This document shows positions 34,667 to 43,900 of a stretch of DNA of 64,000 bases, one piece after another. The notes beneath the pieces were generated by a model. It did no database searches. It worked only from the letters and a program-made list of their open reading frames with translations, and was not told the origin of the DNA. Within the stretch, counting starts at the first letter, position 1. The number at the start of each line of letters is the position of its first letter. The DNA is taken from positions 4,767,001-4,831,000 of the forward strand of contig NZ_CP013023.1 in assembly GCF_001421015.2 (NCBI RefSeq), in the 5' to 3' direction. Origin of the DNA: Paenibacillus bovis. Lineage in GTDB: Bacteria; Bacillota; Bacilli; Paenibacillales; Paenibacillaceae. Both the position numbers and the translations under genes were made by a program.

Positions 34667-35395
34667 ATGGTTAATCTCGTCAAAGTAAGCAAGCAAGAAG
34701 ATTTCGGTAAAGTTGCAGCATATATCGTATCCAGTCTCGTGCAGACTTCCCCGCGTGCGGTGCTTGGACTCGCTACCGGTGGTACGCCTGTCGACCTGTA
34801 CAAAGAACTGATCAACATTTTCAATCAGGGCGTCATCAGCTTCTCCAAAGTAAAAACATTCAACCTCGATGAATATGTAGGACTGCCTGCAGATCATCCG
34901 GCTTCTTATCGTGCATTCATGAACAAGCATCTATTCGATCATATTGATATCGATATGAATAATACGCATGTACCCAATGGACAGGCCGCTAATCCGGATC
35001 AGGAATGCAGCCGCTACGATGCCATGCTGTCCGAATCGGTGATTGACCTGCAGGTACTGGGCATCGGGCATAACGGTCATATTGGATTTAATGAACCGGC
35101 AGACCAGCTGATGCCGGGTACCCATGTAGTCGACCTGCTGCCAGAGACGCGCGAAGCGAATGCGCGTTATTTCCAGTCGGTAGATGAAGTACCTGCACAG
35201 GCGATCACGATGGGCGTAGGTACCATTATGAAATCACGCCAGATTCTGCTGATGGTACGCGGCGCAGACAAAGCCGAGATTATCCATCGTGCGCTGACCG
35301 GTCCGATTACGACGCTGTGCCCAGCTTCCCTGCTGCAGCTGCATCCGAATGTGACGGTGCTGATGGATGGAGAAGCCGGGAGGTTGTTCGGATAA
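34667..35395 (+). CDS. nagB: glucosamine-6-phosphate deaminase
   Basis: 242 residues, the Gram-positive short form without the allosteric tail of E. coli NagB. LGLATGGTPVDLYKEL binds phosphate, FNLDEYVGLPADHPASYR contains the catalytic Asp, and GIGHNGHIGFNEP contains the catalytic His. It converts glucosamine 6-phosphate to fructose 6-phosphate and ammonia. AGGAGG is a few bases before the ATG, inside the end of the regulator gene. Its TAA stop shares a base with the nagA ATG. Confidence 0.97.
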   Translation: MVNLVKVSKQEDFGKVAAYIVSSLVQTSPRAVLGLATGGTPVDLYKELINIFNQGVISFSKVKTFNLDEYVGLPADHPASYRAFMNKHLFDHIDIDMNNTHVPNGQAANPDQECSRYDAMLSESVIDLQVLGIGHNGHIGFNEPADQLMPGTHVVDLLPETREANARYFQSVDEVPAQAITMGVGTIMKSRQILLMVRGADKAEIIHRALTGPITTLCPASLLQLHPNVTVLMDGEAGRLFG

Positions 35396-36660
35396 TGTCT
35401 ATGCCTACATCAGGTTCAACATCAGCGACGTACCAGATTGTTAATGGCCGGATCGTTACACCCACGCAGATTATCGATAACGGTGTGGTGCAGGTGGAAA
35501 ATGGCCTGATCCGTTATGCCGGAACAGCGGCGGAAGCGCCGGCTTTTCCCTCTTCGGTTGATGGAACTGCACAACAGACAGATCATATAGAAAAGGATTC
35601 GGGTACTTCCACACCGGATGTGATTACCTACGATGCGGCTGGTGGTCTGGTGATACCGGGATTTATCGATATCCATGTCCATGGCGGAATGGGGCAGGAC
35701 TTTATGGATTCGAATCCCGAAGTACTGGATACGATCACAAATTTTCATGCCAGTCAGGGAACGACAGCGATTCTCGCTACGACCATGACTGCTCCGCATG
35801 ACGATATCGACCGGGTACTGGAGCAGGTGCATGCCTATGTGCAGGCTAACCAAATGCCTGGCGCTCAGGTAGAAGGCGTTCATCTGGAAGGACCTTTTAT
35901 TAGTCCGAAGTGGCCGGGCGCTCAGAATCCCGGACATATCGTATTGCCTAATGTAGAGTGGCTGGAACAGTGGCATGCCGCTTATCCCGGTCTGATCAAG
36001 CAGCTCACACTGGCACCCGAACGGGAAGGTGCATTGGAACTGATCCGCTGGCTGCGGGAACATCAGATTACCGCTGCTGCCGGTCATACCGATGCGACGT
36101 ATGAACAGATTATGGATGCAGTCGATGCCGGTCTGAATCATGCGGTGCATACGTTTAACGCTATGACCCCGCTGCATCATCGCAAACCGGGCGTTGCCGG
36201 GGCAGTAATGGGCACACCGGCGATTCACGCCGAGATTATTGCGGATGGTATTCATGTACATCCGGCAGCGGTTGCCTTGCTTGCGCAGCTCAAGCAGAAT
36301 CATAATCTGATTCTGATCACCGATGCCATGTCGGCAGCCGGTCTGGGCGATGGCGACTATATGCTCGGCGACCAGCCGGTCAAAGTCATCAACGGCGTCG
36401 CTACCCTGCCGGAAGACAGCGGCACCCTCGCCGGCAGCCGTCTGACCATGATCGAAGGATTTCGTTTCCTGATCGAGCAGGCTGGATTGTCTGTCCTGCG
36501 CGCTTCCGAAGCCGCGAGTGGCAACCCGGCACGCCAGCTGGGAATCTATGATCAGACAGGCAGCCTCGAAGCCGGCAAGCGCGCCGATATCCTGATGCTG
36601 GACGAACAAATGAATTTGCAGCATATCTTTATTAAAGGCCGTGAATTCAAAGGTCAGTAA
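35395..36660 (+). CDS. nagA: N-acetylglucosamine-6-phosphate deacetylase
   Basis: 421 residues from the ATG that overlaps the nagB stop (TAATG), a coupled start. DIHVHGG is the first metal motif, HLEGPFIS gives the metal-binding Glu, AAGHTDA and HTFNAMTPLHHRKPG give the His ligands, and LITDAM supplies the catalytic Asp. The enzyme removes the acetyl group from GlcNAc 6-phosphate, feeding NagB. An insertion near residues 45-75 rich in Ser and Thr is longer than usual. No phosphotransferase transporter gene is present in the window, so uptake must be encoded elsewhere. Confidence 0.96.
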   Translation: MSMPTSGSTSATYQIVNGRIVTPTQIIDNGVVQVENGLIRYAGTAAEAPAFPSSVDGTAQQTDHIEKDSGTSTPDVITYDAAGGLVIPGFIDIHVHGGMGQDFMDSNPEVLDTITNFHASQGTTAILATTMTAPHDDIDRVLEQVHAYVQANQMPGAQVEGVHLEGPFISPKWPGAQNPGHIVLPNVEWLEQWHAAYPGLIKQLTLAPEREGALELIRWLREHQITAAAGHTDATYEQIMDAVDAGLNHAVHTFNAMTPLHHRKPGVAGAVMGTPAIHAEIIADGIHVHPAAVALLAQLKQNHNLILITDAMSAAGLGDGDYMLGDQPVKVINGVATLPEDSGTLAGSRLTMIEGFRFLIEQAGLSVLRASEAASGNPARQLGIYDQTGSLEAGKRADILMLDEQMNLQHIFIKGREFKGQ

Positions 36661-36756
36661 CCGCATTTCTTTTCTCAAAACATCAAAAGTATTATATATA
36701 AATCAGGCAAGACAAATGCAGGAACCAAAATCGTTAATATCATTATTATAATGATA

Positions 36757-36790
36757 TGCTCCTTGCTATCTACTTATCGCAAGGAGCAAT
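36757..36790 (+). terminator. nag operon terminator (weak tail)
   Basis: TGCTCCTTGC and GCAAGGAGCA around a 12-base loop, followed only by ATTAC. A separate perfect palindrome ATATCATTATTATAATGATAT-like overlaps its left side (36738-36757). Confidence 0.55.
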
Positions 36791-36900
36791 TACATATCTT
36801 CCCAATCTTCGAATAGTCTGATATTGTACACTAGAGTTATCATGCTACCAAAAAAGCTTCAACTATCCTCAAAATAAGCCAACGAGAAAGGAATATGTAA

Positions 36901-37470
36901 ATGAGCAACTATCAACCTCCGGGTCCTCCACAGGAGCCGGTGCAACCACCTGTACAGCCCCCTTACCCGCCAATGGGAGGACCTGCTGGCGGAATGAACG
37001 GCGGATATTTCGGACCTCCGCCGCTGACTGGAATCGGCGGCTGGCTGGTGCTGTTCCAGATCTGTATGTACTATTATCTGTTCGCTTCCGTGATCGCGTC
37101 AGTTGGCGCAATTCTCCTGATCGCGGTATCCTATGCCAAATCCGATGTATATGACCAGTTAACGCAGACGATGCAGGTTCCCGGCGAAACGTATCAAAGT
37201 CTGCTGATGTTCACGCTGGTCTATACCGCTATCGCAGCGATCTATCTTATTGTGATCCTGATATGGTTCTACAGACGAAAACATAGCCTACCCAAGCTGG
37301 TGCTGGGATTCTGTATACTGGATGCTATTGCTATTCTGGCGACCTACTTTATGTCCCCGTCCCAGCTTAACGCGAGCATTATCAGCACAATTATTCATCT
37401 GCTGGTATTGGCAGGTTGGGCAGCATACTTCCTGCGTTCCCGCAGAGTAAAAAATACATTTGTGCGTTAA
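36901..37470 (+). CDS. DUF2569-like membrane protein with proline-rich N-terminus
   Basis: 189 residues with AGAAAGGAA before the ATG. Residues 1-40 are a low-complexity Pro/Gly/Gln tail (PPGPPQEPVQPPVQPP and similar). LTGIGGWLVLFQI opens the membrane part, matching the GIGGWL pattern of DUF2569/YdgK-like proteins, with four hydrophobic segments in all. Function unknown; the proline-rich tail probably faces the cytoplasm and could bind partners. Single-gene unit. Confidence 0.75.
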   Translation: MSNYQPPGPPQEPVQPPVQPPYPPMGGPAGGMNGGYFGPPPLTGIGGWLVLFQICMYYYLFASVIASVGAILLIAVSYAKSDVYDQLTQTMQVPGETYQSLLMFTLVYTAIAAIYLIVILIWFYRRKHSLPKLVLGFCILDAIAILATYFMSPSQLNASIISTIIHLLVLAGWAAYFLRSRRVKNTFVR

Positions 37471-37650
37471 TCGAAAATCCGAAAATAGATATCGATATTA
37501 ATAGTAACCGGGAAGAAACGGTCTTTAAAATAAGCGATCCCAACATGAACTCTTGGCTGCCGAATATGCCTGTTTTTGAGAATGGATGTTCAGTGGATAT
37601 CCTGGCAGTACCTATAGGCTTTTGTCATCCGTTCCTTTCTTTTTCTTCAT

Positions 37651-37699
37651 AAAAAAGCTCCGCTTATCCCTGTTTCAGACAGGATAAGCGGAGCTTTTT
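37651..37699. terminator. strong bidirectional terminator
   Basis: AAAAAGCTCCGCTTATCC pairs perfectly with GGATAAGCGGAGCTTTTT around an 11-12-base loop, between convergent transcription units. Confidence 0.92.
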
Positions 37700-37781
37700 G
37701 CCTATTTCAAAATAGTTTACCTTTACAGACGCTAGATACATCTGGGATATGCACCAATCGGTCTACAGCACATCCGGTGCT

Positions 37782-38792
37782 TTATGAAGAGGTGTTGCTT
37801 TTAGCTGCATCCCTTTTTGCAGACTGGGCAGCTGTAGTCAGATTATCCATAGACACTCTGTATGCCCATTGATTCTGCGGATCGGTGAGCCAGATGTAAC
37901 CTTTGTTTTTGGGGTTCTGCCAACCTTCATAGTGCTGGGTTGTCGCTTTGCCATCGGTGGTCAGGGAGACGCGGAGTGTCAGCACTTTGTCGTACGACTT
38001 TACCTGGGCTGCCGGTACAGGCAGCTGATCGGTCGGCATATTTTTGACGGCGTCTGTAATACCTGTACCCTGATCACCTGCAATCGACTTGCCGTTCAGC
38101 GTCCATGTATCCTGTGCCGGATCTGCGATATTGGGCGTATGGTCCAGTGTCCAGCTTGCTTCCGGCTGGGTGCTGTTCCATTTTAGCTGTGTCAACTGAT
38201 TATCATCCCAACCGATTGGCGTTGTATCGATAAATTGAAACGCATCGGCCTGCAGATCCGTTACCGTCTGCTGGGACAGCTGGATAACAGAGCTGCCATT
38301 CAGTTGTGCATAATAATACCCTTTGGTCGGCAGCTCGCTACCGATAGCGAGAGTCAGCTTGTCTCCACCGCTGCCCTGCACGGCAAAAACAGGAGTATTC
38401 CCATGAATGCCATATTTGGACGTGTCTGCTGGCTGCTCTTCGACCGTACCATGTATCGTTGCCGATTGGAGAGCCTTCAGCCAGTCCTGTATCGTATACG
38501 GATTGACCGGATAGGCTGCCGGTGCCGTCATGCTCCAGGTCTGTCCTTTTTTATATAGCTGTACCGAGGACGGATCGGCTGATGAAGCTGATGTATTCGT
38601 CGCAGCAGCAGCATTGCCGGCAGAGACTGGCTGAATATCGATACGATCAATATCCGATACATTCATCGTTAGCAATCGGGGATCTGCCGCCGGAGTATCT
38701 TCTTTTTGGAAAAAGTTCTGGGAATACGCGTACCCTGCAGCAGCTGCCAGAATCAGCAACAGGACGATAGAAGGCATCAATTTGCGAATCAT
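37782..38792 (-). CDS. DUF4340 domain-containing protein, Gld-like ABC operon
   Basis: 336 residues from an ATG with AAAGGAGGG upstream; the longer frame to 38843 has no ribosome site. One N-terminal membrane anchor (MPSIVLLLILAAAAGYAYS) precedes an extracellular beta-rich domain of the DUF4340 kind: IDRIDIQPV, TWSMTAPAAYPVNPYTIQDWLKAL (in part) and LTLAIGSELPTKGYYYAQL. It is the fourth and last gene of an operon with an ABC ATPase, a permease and a GldG-like protein, overlapping frames only by a few bases. Likely a surface-facing accessory of that complex. Confidence 0.8.
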   Translation of the reverse strand: MIRKLMPSIVLLLILAAAAGYAYSQNFFQKEDTPAADPRLLTMNVSDIDRIDIQPVSAGNAAAATNTSASSADPSSVQLYKKGQTWSMTAPAAYPVNPYTIQDWLKALQSATIHGTVEEQPADTSKYGIHGNTPVFAVQGSGGDKLTLAIGSELPTKGYYYAQLNGSSVIQLSQQTVTDLQADAFQFIDTTPIGWDDNQLTQLKWNSTQPEASWTLDHTPNIADPAQDTWTLNGKSIAGDQGTGITDAVKNMPTDQLPVPAAQVKSYDKVLTLRVSLTTDGKATTQHYEGWQNPKNKGYIWLTDPQNQWAYRVSMDNLTTAAQSAKRDAAKSNTSS

Positions 38793-38805
38793 TCGTTTCC
38801 CTCCT

Positions 38806-40215
38806 TTATCCTCTGCGGCGTCTCCACCAGAGGAACACACCAATCGCCACCAACAACAGCGGCAGGACGATCACAGTTACTGTAAAGATCGTTCGTGCCT
38901 GCGACATGGTGAGGTATACCTCTTTATACTTTTCCTCCACTTGCGGGCGAATCGTAACCTGACTTTCGTTGCCGACCAGATTATTCACACTGTTCAGCAC
39001 AAAGTCCAGATTCCCCTGCTGGCTGATCGATTGATCCATCATAAAGGTAGAACCGCCGAGAATAACCGCTTTGGGCTCGCCTTTGGCACTGCTGACCGCA
39101 TAACCAAGATCAAATGGGCCGGACAGATCATTGCTGCTGCGCTCGGTGCGGGATTCCAGCAGTCCAGACAGATCGGTCTCGCCATAGCTGTTGGATGATG
39201 AAGTGAGCAGCGGCGTGACGGTCCAGCCTGCCTTGCCCTCCTGCTTGAGCGCAATCGACAGGGACATGATCGTATACAGATCGCTGGCTGCCAGCTTGTT
39301 CGTTATCTCATGATTACCATATTCCGGTACAATCGTCAGCGGATCATACAGGGATGTATCTTTGGGTTCCACGGCTACTGCATGAGTATCGGTAATGCCG
39401 TAGGTACTCATCAGCGAATCCAGATTGGTCCAGCTGGTTTTGGCCTTTTCGTTAAAGCCGAGCGACAGGAACAGCTTGCCTCCACCATCCAGATACTGAC
39501 GGATCACCTTGGTCTCTGCATCGCTCAGGTCTGTCTGCGGTGCGACAATCATCAGCACACTTGCATCTTTGGGTACAGCCCCCTGCTGCGCCAGTGACAG
39601 CTCGGAGACAGTAATATTCTCACTGCCAAGTTCACCGGCCAGTACACTGAGCGTGCTCGTATTGAATTCATTATGTCCATTGAGCAGATAGGCTTTGTAC
39701 GTTTTGGACGATGTCAATGCCAGCAGCCCGGAAGTAAGCTTCTGCTCGCCGCTGAATGTATACGAAGCACCAGCCGCTTCCTGCTCGGTCGATCCATCGG
39801 CTGTACCAAAGTCAAACATACTTTCTACCGGGATCAGCTTGGTTTGCTCACCGTGCTTGAATACTACGGCGCTGCCGGTTACTCCATACTGGCGGGCCAG
39901 CTCCGGATTTTGCAGCAGTCCGTATTCCTTCACTTCGAGCTTGCTGTTTATTTTGTGATATTCATTTAATAGATCGGTAACCTGGCGCGTATATACCTGC
40001 GCATCACCAGGATTGGTAAATACCATGGCTTCCACCGGGTCTTTGATATTGTGCAGCGTGGTCATCGTCTGATCGGACAGCGTATTCTGCCGATCCTTGG
40101 TCAGATCCACCTGGAACGTACCCAGTGAATTCAGGAATAGGGTCAGTACGATAAAAATACCAATAGCCGCAACTGAAATAACAATAGCATTGGTGCGATA
40201 TATCCAGTTTCTCAT
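38806..40215 (-). CDS. GldG-like ABC-type transport auxiliary protein
   Basis: 469 residues from an ATG with GGAGG 8 bases upstream (an ATG six bases earlier is too close to it). A membrane helix near residues 10-30 and another at the C-terminus (IFTVTVIVLPLLLVAIGVFLW, in part) bracket a large extracellular domain. This resembles GldG/IFT52-like (DUF4350-like) domains: VDLTKDRQNTLSDQTMTTL, VLMIVAPQTDLSDAE and YLDGGGKLFLSLGF. In Flavobacterium, GldA-F-G form an ABC complex; related operons are widespread in non-gliding bacteria with unknown substrates. Here it partners the ABC permease just upstream. Confidence 0.82.
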   Translation of the reverse strand: MRNWIYRTNAIVISVAAIGIFIVLTLFLNSLGTFQVDLTKDRQNTLSDQTMTTLHNIKDPVEAMVFTNPGDAQVYTRQVTDLLNEYHKINSKLEVKEYGLLQNPELARQYGVTGSAVVFKHGEQTKLIPVESMFDFGTADGSTEQEAAGASYTFSGEQKLTSGLLALTSSKTYKAYLLNGHNEFNTSTLSVLAGELGSENITVSELSLAQQGAVPKDASVLMIVAPQTDLSDAETKVIRQYLDGGGKLFLSLGFNEKAKTSWTNLDSLMSTYGITDTHAVAVEPKDTSLYDPLTIVPEYGNHEITNKLAASDLYTIMSLSIALKQEGKAGWTVTPLLTSSSNSYGETDLSGLLESRTERSSNDLSGPFDLGYAVSSAKGEPKAVILGGSTFMMDQSISQQGNLDFVLNSVNNLVGNESQVTIRPQVEEKYKEVYLTMSQARTIFTVTVIVLPLLLVAIGVFLWWRRRRG

Positions 40216-40220
40216 TTTCA

Positions 40221-40940
40221 TTACCTCCACCGCTTCCGCTCAACAACCTGAATGCTGAGGATAAGGAATAGGGCTGCCAGGGTGATATAGTACAGAATAT
40301 CCGGTCCATGCAGCACTCCTTTGACCAGATTCACAATCCGGCCGGATAGGGAAAATGGAGCCAGCCACTGCTGCAGCCCGGAAGACGGTGCCCCTGACAG
40401 GAACGAATCCATCAGCCACAGTACGAGCAACAGTACAAATCCGATCACTGCGGATACCATCTGGTGCTGGGACAGACAGGAGGCAAACAATCCCACCGCC
40501 ATCATTGCTGCGCCCATCAGAAATACTCCCAGTACCGATAACCACAATAACGGCATATTCATCGGTCCGAAAAAGGACATTACCAATGGATAGATCAGAT
40601 TGCACAGTACGAGCACAATGAGCAGTCCCAGTGAAGCGAGATACTTGCCGAGCACAATCTCGGTCGCGGTGACCGGCGAGGTCAGCAGCAGTTCATCGGT
40701 TCCCTGTCGCAGCTCTTCGGACATCAGCCGCATCGTCAGCAGCGGAATTACCACGAGCAGCATAAACAGCGTATCGCCCAGAATCAGCCGGTAATCCACA
40801 ATACTGGGCTGGTATACTACAAAGCTGACATAAAACATAATACTGGATAACAATACATAGACTGCTATCGCAAAATAGGAGGTAGGACTGAAAAAGTACG
40901 ACTGCAGCTCCTTGGAGCAAATCGCCCACATTCGTCTCAT
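40221..40940 (-). CDS. ABC-2 type transporter permease (GldF-like)
   Basis: 239 residues with six hydrophobic segments, opening ICSKELQSYFFSPTSYFAIAVYV (in part), typical of GldF/NosY-type ABC-2 permeases. RLMSEELRQGTDELLLTSPVTATEIVLGKYLAS is the conserved coupling region after helix 2. Its ATG overlaps the ATPase stop by 4 bases (ATGA), so the two are coupled. It forms the membrane channel for the ATPase below. Confidence 0.88.
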   Translation of the reverse strand: MRRMWAICSKELQSYFFSPTSYFAIAVYVLLSSIMFYVSFVVYQPSIVDYRLILGDTLFMLLVVIPLLTMRLMSEELRQGTDELLLTSPVTATEIVLGKYLASLGLLIVLVLCNLIYPLVMSFFGPMNMPLLWLSVLGVFLMGAAMMAVGLFASCLSQHQMVSAVIGFVLLLVLWLMDSFLSGAPSSGLQQWLAPFSLSGRIVNLVKGVLHGPDILYYITLAALFLILSIQVVERKRWR

Positions 40941-42082
40941 CTGGTGTTATCCTCCTTTTGATGCAGGGTAGACGATTTTTTATCTTCTGCCTTTTGTTTA
41001 TTGTCAGTATCCGCTGGAGTCGTGGACTGCGCTGATACCGATTCTGCAGCAGTAGGGTCATCAATTGTATCTGGCTGGGTTACAACCGCCGAATGGGCTG
41101 CATCTACAGGCTGGACTGGATCTGTAACTCCAGCCGGATCGTTATCCGTGGTCAGTTTGACGAATACATCCTCCAGACTGAGACGTTCTTTGCGTAGCTC
41201 CAGAATCGGAATACGCGCATCTGCCAGCAATAAGGATAACCGCTCGCGGAAATCCGTATCATCCGCTCCCTGCAAACGCAGCTGAATCGACTGGATCTGC
41301 TGCATTTCCTCACTGCTGCTCAGGTATTCTGCAGTTACACCCTGCCAGTTATCCAGCAGCCGGTGCAGCTTGTCCGGGCGGGTCTTTACTTCCAGCAGAA
41401 CCTGGAATTTCTCGTTCAGCGATTGATCCAGCTGATGGGCATTGCCATCCATTACGATCCGGCCGTCATTAATAATAAGCACCCGATTGCAGAGAGTACT
41501 CACTTCCGGCAAAATATGCGTGCTAAGTAGTACCGTATGCTGTTCGCCCAGCTCACGGATTAGCTGCCGTATCTCCAGAATCTGGTTCGGGTCGAGACCT
41601 GATGTCGGCTCATCGAGGATTAGCAGATCCGGCTGGTGAATAATCGCCTGGGCGAGTCCAAGACGCTGCTTGTATCCTTTAGACAGGGAACGTATAATCT
41701 GCCGCTCTCTTCCCTGCAGACCGAGCCGGTCGATCATCTCACTAATACGCAGCTTCTGCTGTCTGACCGGTACATCCCGCAGATCAGCGACAAAGCGCAA
41801 ATAAGAGTTCACCGTCATATCCGGATAGAGAGGCGGTGTCTCCGGTAAATAACCAATTTTGGTTCTGGCCTTGCGGGACGGTTCATGCATCGGCAGACCA
41901 TCGATCCAGATCTGTCCGGATGTAGGCTTCAAATACCCGGTAATCATCCGCATCGTCGTTGTTTTCCCGGCACCATTGGGTCCGAGGAATCCGACAATCT
42001 CCCCGCGCTGCATTTCAAAATCGATCCCGTCCACACTGCGCCGCTGATCAAAATACTTGCTGACTTGTTGGACCTGAAGCAT
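40937..42082 (-). CDS. ABC transporter ATP-binding protein with long C-terminal tail (GldA-like)
   Basis: 381 residues from an ATG with GGAGGG 9 bases upstream; an in-frame start at 42139 is less supported. GPNGAGKTTT is Walker A, SKGYKQRLGLAQ the signature, LLILDEPTSGLDP Walker B and LLSTHI the switch His. After the ~300-residue ATPase with its usual C-terminal domain there are ~70 residues rich in Asp, Thr, Ala and Val that look disordered. First gene of a four-gene operon (ATPase, permease, GldG-like, DUF4340). Confidence 0.92.
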   Translation of the reverse strand: MLQVQQVSKYFDQRRSVDGIDFEMQRGEIVGFLGPNGAGKTTTMRMITGYLKPTSGQIWIDGLPMHEPSRKARTKIGYLPETPPLYPDMTVNSYLRFVADLRDVPVRQQKLRISEMIDRLGLQGRERQIIRSLSKGYKQRLGLAQAIIHQPDLLILDEPTSGLDPNQILEIRQLIRELGEQHTVLLSTHILPEVSTLCNRVLIINDGRIVMDGNAHQLDQSLNEKFQVLLEVKTRPDKLHRLLDNWQGVTAEYLSSSEEMQQIQSIQLRLQGADDTDFRERLSLLLADARIPILELRKERLSLEDVFVKLTTDNDPAGVTDPVQPVDAAHSAVVTQPDTIDDPTAAESVSAQSTTPADTDNKQKAEDKKSSTLHQKEDNTR

Positions 42083-42139
42083 CCTATCATTCCCTCCTAC
42101 GTGATCATACACAGAGCGATCCGCTGATCGCTCCATCAT

Positions 42140-42332
42140 CGTACTGCATATGCCTATCTATGCAAAATCCTTCTTACTATAAAGGATAAAGTATAAATTC
42201 AGCTTAAAAAAGCATAAATGACAGCTTAAAAAGCAGCCGATGCTTTTTAAATCCATAACGGAACCCTTTGCCTTCTATCCCTGTTGGCTTCCTTTTTCTA
42301 CGGGGCGCTTATCAGGATGATCCTTTTATGAT
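42140..42332. other. gap upstream of the ABC operon
   Basis: It holds the likely operon promoter (AT-rich near 42170-42250) and a pair of AACGGAACCCT-type segments, one at about 42258 and an inverted one in the broken ORF at about 42390. No gene is supported. Confidence 0.35.
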
Positions 42333-42480
42333 CTAAGCAGAAGTCAGTTTGAACACTACTTTTCTACCATGATAAGGAATCGTTAACAGGGTTCCGTTTA
42401 ATTTATACTTGTTGATCGATAGAATCTTGTCGCTCTGCTCATCATATACAGTAACTTGGGTCGTATATGGAACTTATCAT
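42333..42480 (-). pseudogene. broken small ORF
   Basis: An ATG with AAGGAG nine bases upstream starts a frame that stops after 12 codons. Another minus-strand frame through the same DNA reads on as protein-like sequence (VPYTTQVTVYDEQSDKI.. KLNGTLLTIPYHGRKVVFK.., in part) to a TAG at 42333, but three stops precede it. One small insertion or deletion near the start would join them into a ~50-residue protein. I do not recognise the product. Either a decayed gene or a base-calling slip. Confidence 0.35.
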
Positions 42481-42605
42481 CAGGAAACACTCCTTGTTTA
42501 TGGTCTGACTCTTATTCAAATTCCATAGGTGGATATGGGATAGACGATTTGTATCATGTATAGATTAATACATTGACTATTATATAAGGATACACTACAA
42601 ACTAT

Positions 42606-42645
42606 AAAAAGAGCTGATCTTGCATATATGCAAAATCAGCTCTTT
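42606..42645 (-). terminator. terminator of the EamA exporter gene
   Basis: AAAGAGCTGAT and ATCAGCTCTTT flank a TTGCATATATGCAA palindrome; on the minus strand it ends in TTTTTATAG. Confidence 0.85.
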
Positions 42646-42749
42646 GGGTATAAAGATAGAATCATCGATTTTCTGTTTGTACTATGTTGCAGCGTATAAC
42701 TCCTAATAACATCGTCTGGATATGATTTGCGTTCCTATGCAGACTTGGA

Positions 42750-43787
42750 TCAGGAACGGTTATCACAAGCCTGCTTAACCGGTACGACAATGGTTCGTTT
42801 GCGATTCACGAGACCGATTCCGACCGCGATCATGACCAGTCCAATCAGCAGCGGCAGGGTTACCGATTCTCCCAATAAAATCACGCTGAAAATATTCGCT
42901 ATCACCGGAATCGCAAATGTATACGAGCCTACTGTACTGGCTTCGCCGCTGTCCATTAATTTAAAATAAACCAGCCAGCCGGCAGCGATCACAAATACGG
43001 AGATAAACAGCAGAATCCCAATAAACGAAGGCGTCCAGTGAATATCGCCCCAGCTCTCGGTTCCCGAACCAATCGCACTCAGCACCACTCCGCCGATCAG
43101 CAGTTGTACAGTGACTGTCCAGAGCGAGTCCAGCTGGGCACTTTTCTTTTTCATATAAATCGTACCGATCGCCCAGCATAGTGCAGAGGCTACAGCCAGT
43201 CCTATCCCCAGCGGCGACAGATTGCCTTCCAGTCCTCCGGAGCTGATCACAGCCACACCGGCAAATCCGAACAACAGCCCGACCACTTTGAGCACAGACA
43301 TGCTCTCTCCCAGCCACAGCCAGGCAAACAAACTCAGCAGCACCGGCTGCAGAAATACAATCGTAGAGAACAATCCTGCCGGCAGATAACCGATGCCTAC
43401 AGTCTGCAGTCCATAATAACCAATAATATTAAAGATCGCCAGCACCGTATACACCGGCCAGTTCCGCTTCCACTGCAGCTTCTCCCGGTGACGCATAGCG
43501 ATAAACAGCAGCAGTGCTCCTCCGATCAACGTACGCAGTCCCGAAAATAATACCGGCGGTACGTCCGGTAATGCCAGCTTGGTCAGCGGCCAGTTGATTC
43601 CCCATACCATGACCAGAAATAACAGCAGCAGCAATGTTTTGCGCGGTGTTATCCCTCCCGATTTACCTGTCTTATAGGCACCGACCAATATACTGCTGCC
43701 GGATACCATCATTTTGTGCAGTGGCTGCGCATGTCCTGAATCGGACGAGTGACTGCCTGTTCCACCACCTGATGAGTATTCATTCAT
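42750..43787 (-). CDS. EamA/DMT-superfamily exporter
   Basis: 345 residues with ten membrane segments in two EamA halves. WGINWPLTKLALPDVPPVLFSGLRTLIGG begins the first half and LSPLGIGLAVASALCWAIGTIYMKK (in part) the second. The ~50-residue cytoplasmic N-terminus rich in Ser and Gly is longer than usual. DMT exporters of this type move small metabolites or amino acids out of the cell; substrate unknown. GGGGAG lies before the ATG. The divergent LysR gene 113 bases away probably controls it. Confidence 0.85.
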   Translation of the reverse strand: MNEYSSGGGTGSHSSDSGHAQPLHKMMVSGSSILVGAYKTGKSGGITPRKTLLLLLFLVMVWGINWPLTKLALPDVPPVLFSGLRTLIGGALLLFIAMRHREKLQWKRNWPVYTVLAIFNIIGYYGLQTVGIGYLPAGLFSTIVFLQPVLLSLFAWLWLGESMSVLKVVGLLFGFAGVAVISSGGLEGNLSPLGIGLAVASALCWAIGTIYMKKKSAQLDSLWTVTVQLLIGGVVLSAIGSGTESWGDIHWTPSFIGILLFISVFVIAAGWLVYFKLMDSGEASTVGSYTFAIPVIANIFSVILLGESVTLPLLIGLVMIAVGIGLVNRKRTIVVPVKQACDNRS

Positions 43788-43805
43788 CTCCGTTCTCCCC
43801 TATCC

Positions 43806-43823
43806 ATATGTTAAAATTCATAT
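43806..43823. promoter_or_regulatory. candidate LysR operator in the divergent promoter region
   Basis: ATATG-N8-CATAT fits the loose T-N11-A inverted repeat of LysR sites and lies between the exporter and its likely regulator. AT-rich context makes a chance match possible. Confidence 0.35.
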
Positions 43824-43900
43824 ATTTATATTTTTAGCTTATAACGTTTGGTATGATAAATAAAATGAATCTTTCGAATAAAGGAGATAACTTTATTGTT

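Noticed and set aside
35422..36678. 418-codon minus-strand frame across nagA
   Set aside because: Antisense to NagA, which has all metal motifs and a coupled start.
1..42290. CTTTGCCTTCTAT shared by 1-13 and about 42268-42280
   Set aside because: The left copy is inside the probable dhbA codons; a 13-base match in 64 kb with similar composition can be chance, and the flanks do not match.
42258..42398. AACGGAACCCT inverted pair as a fourth long-palindrome element
   Set aside because: Only an 11-base pair, with none of the AAAG or CTCCGG landmarks of R1-R3, and one arm lies in a broken coding frame.
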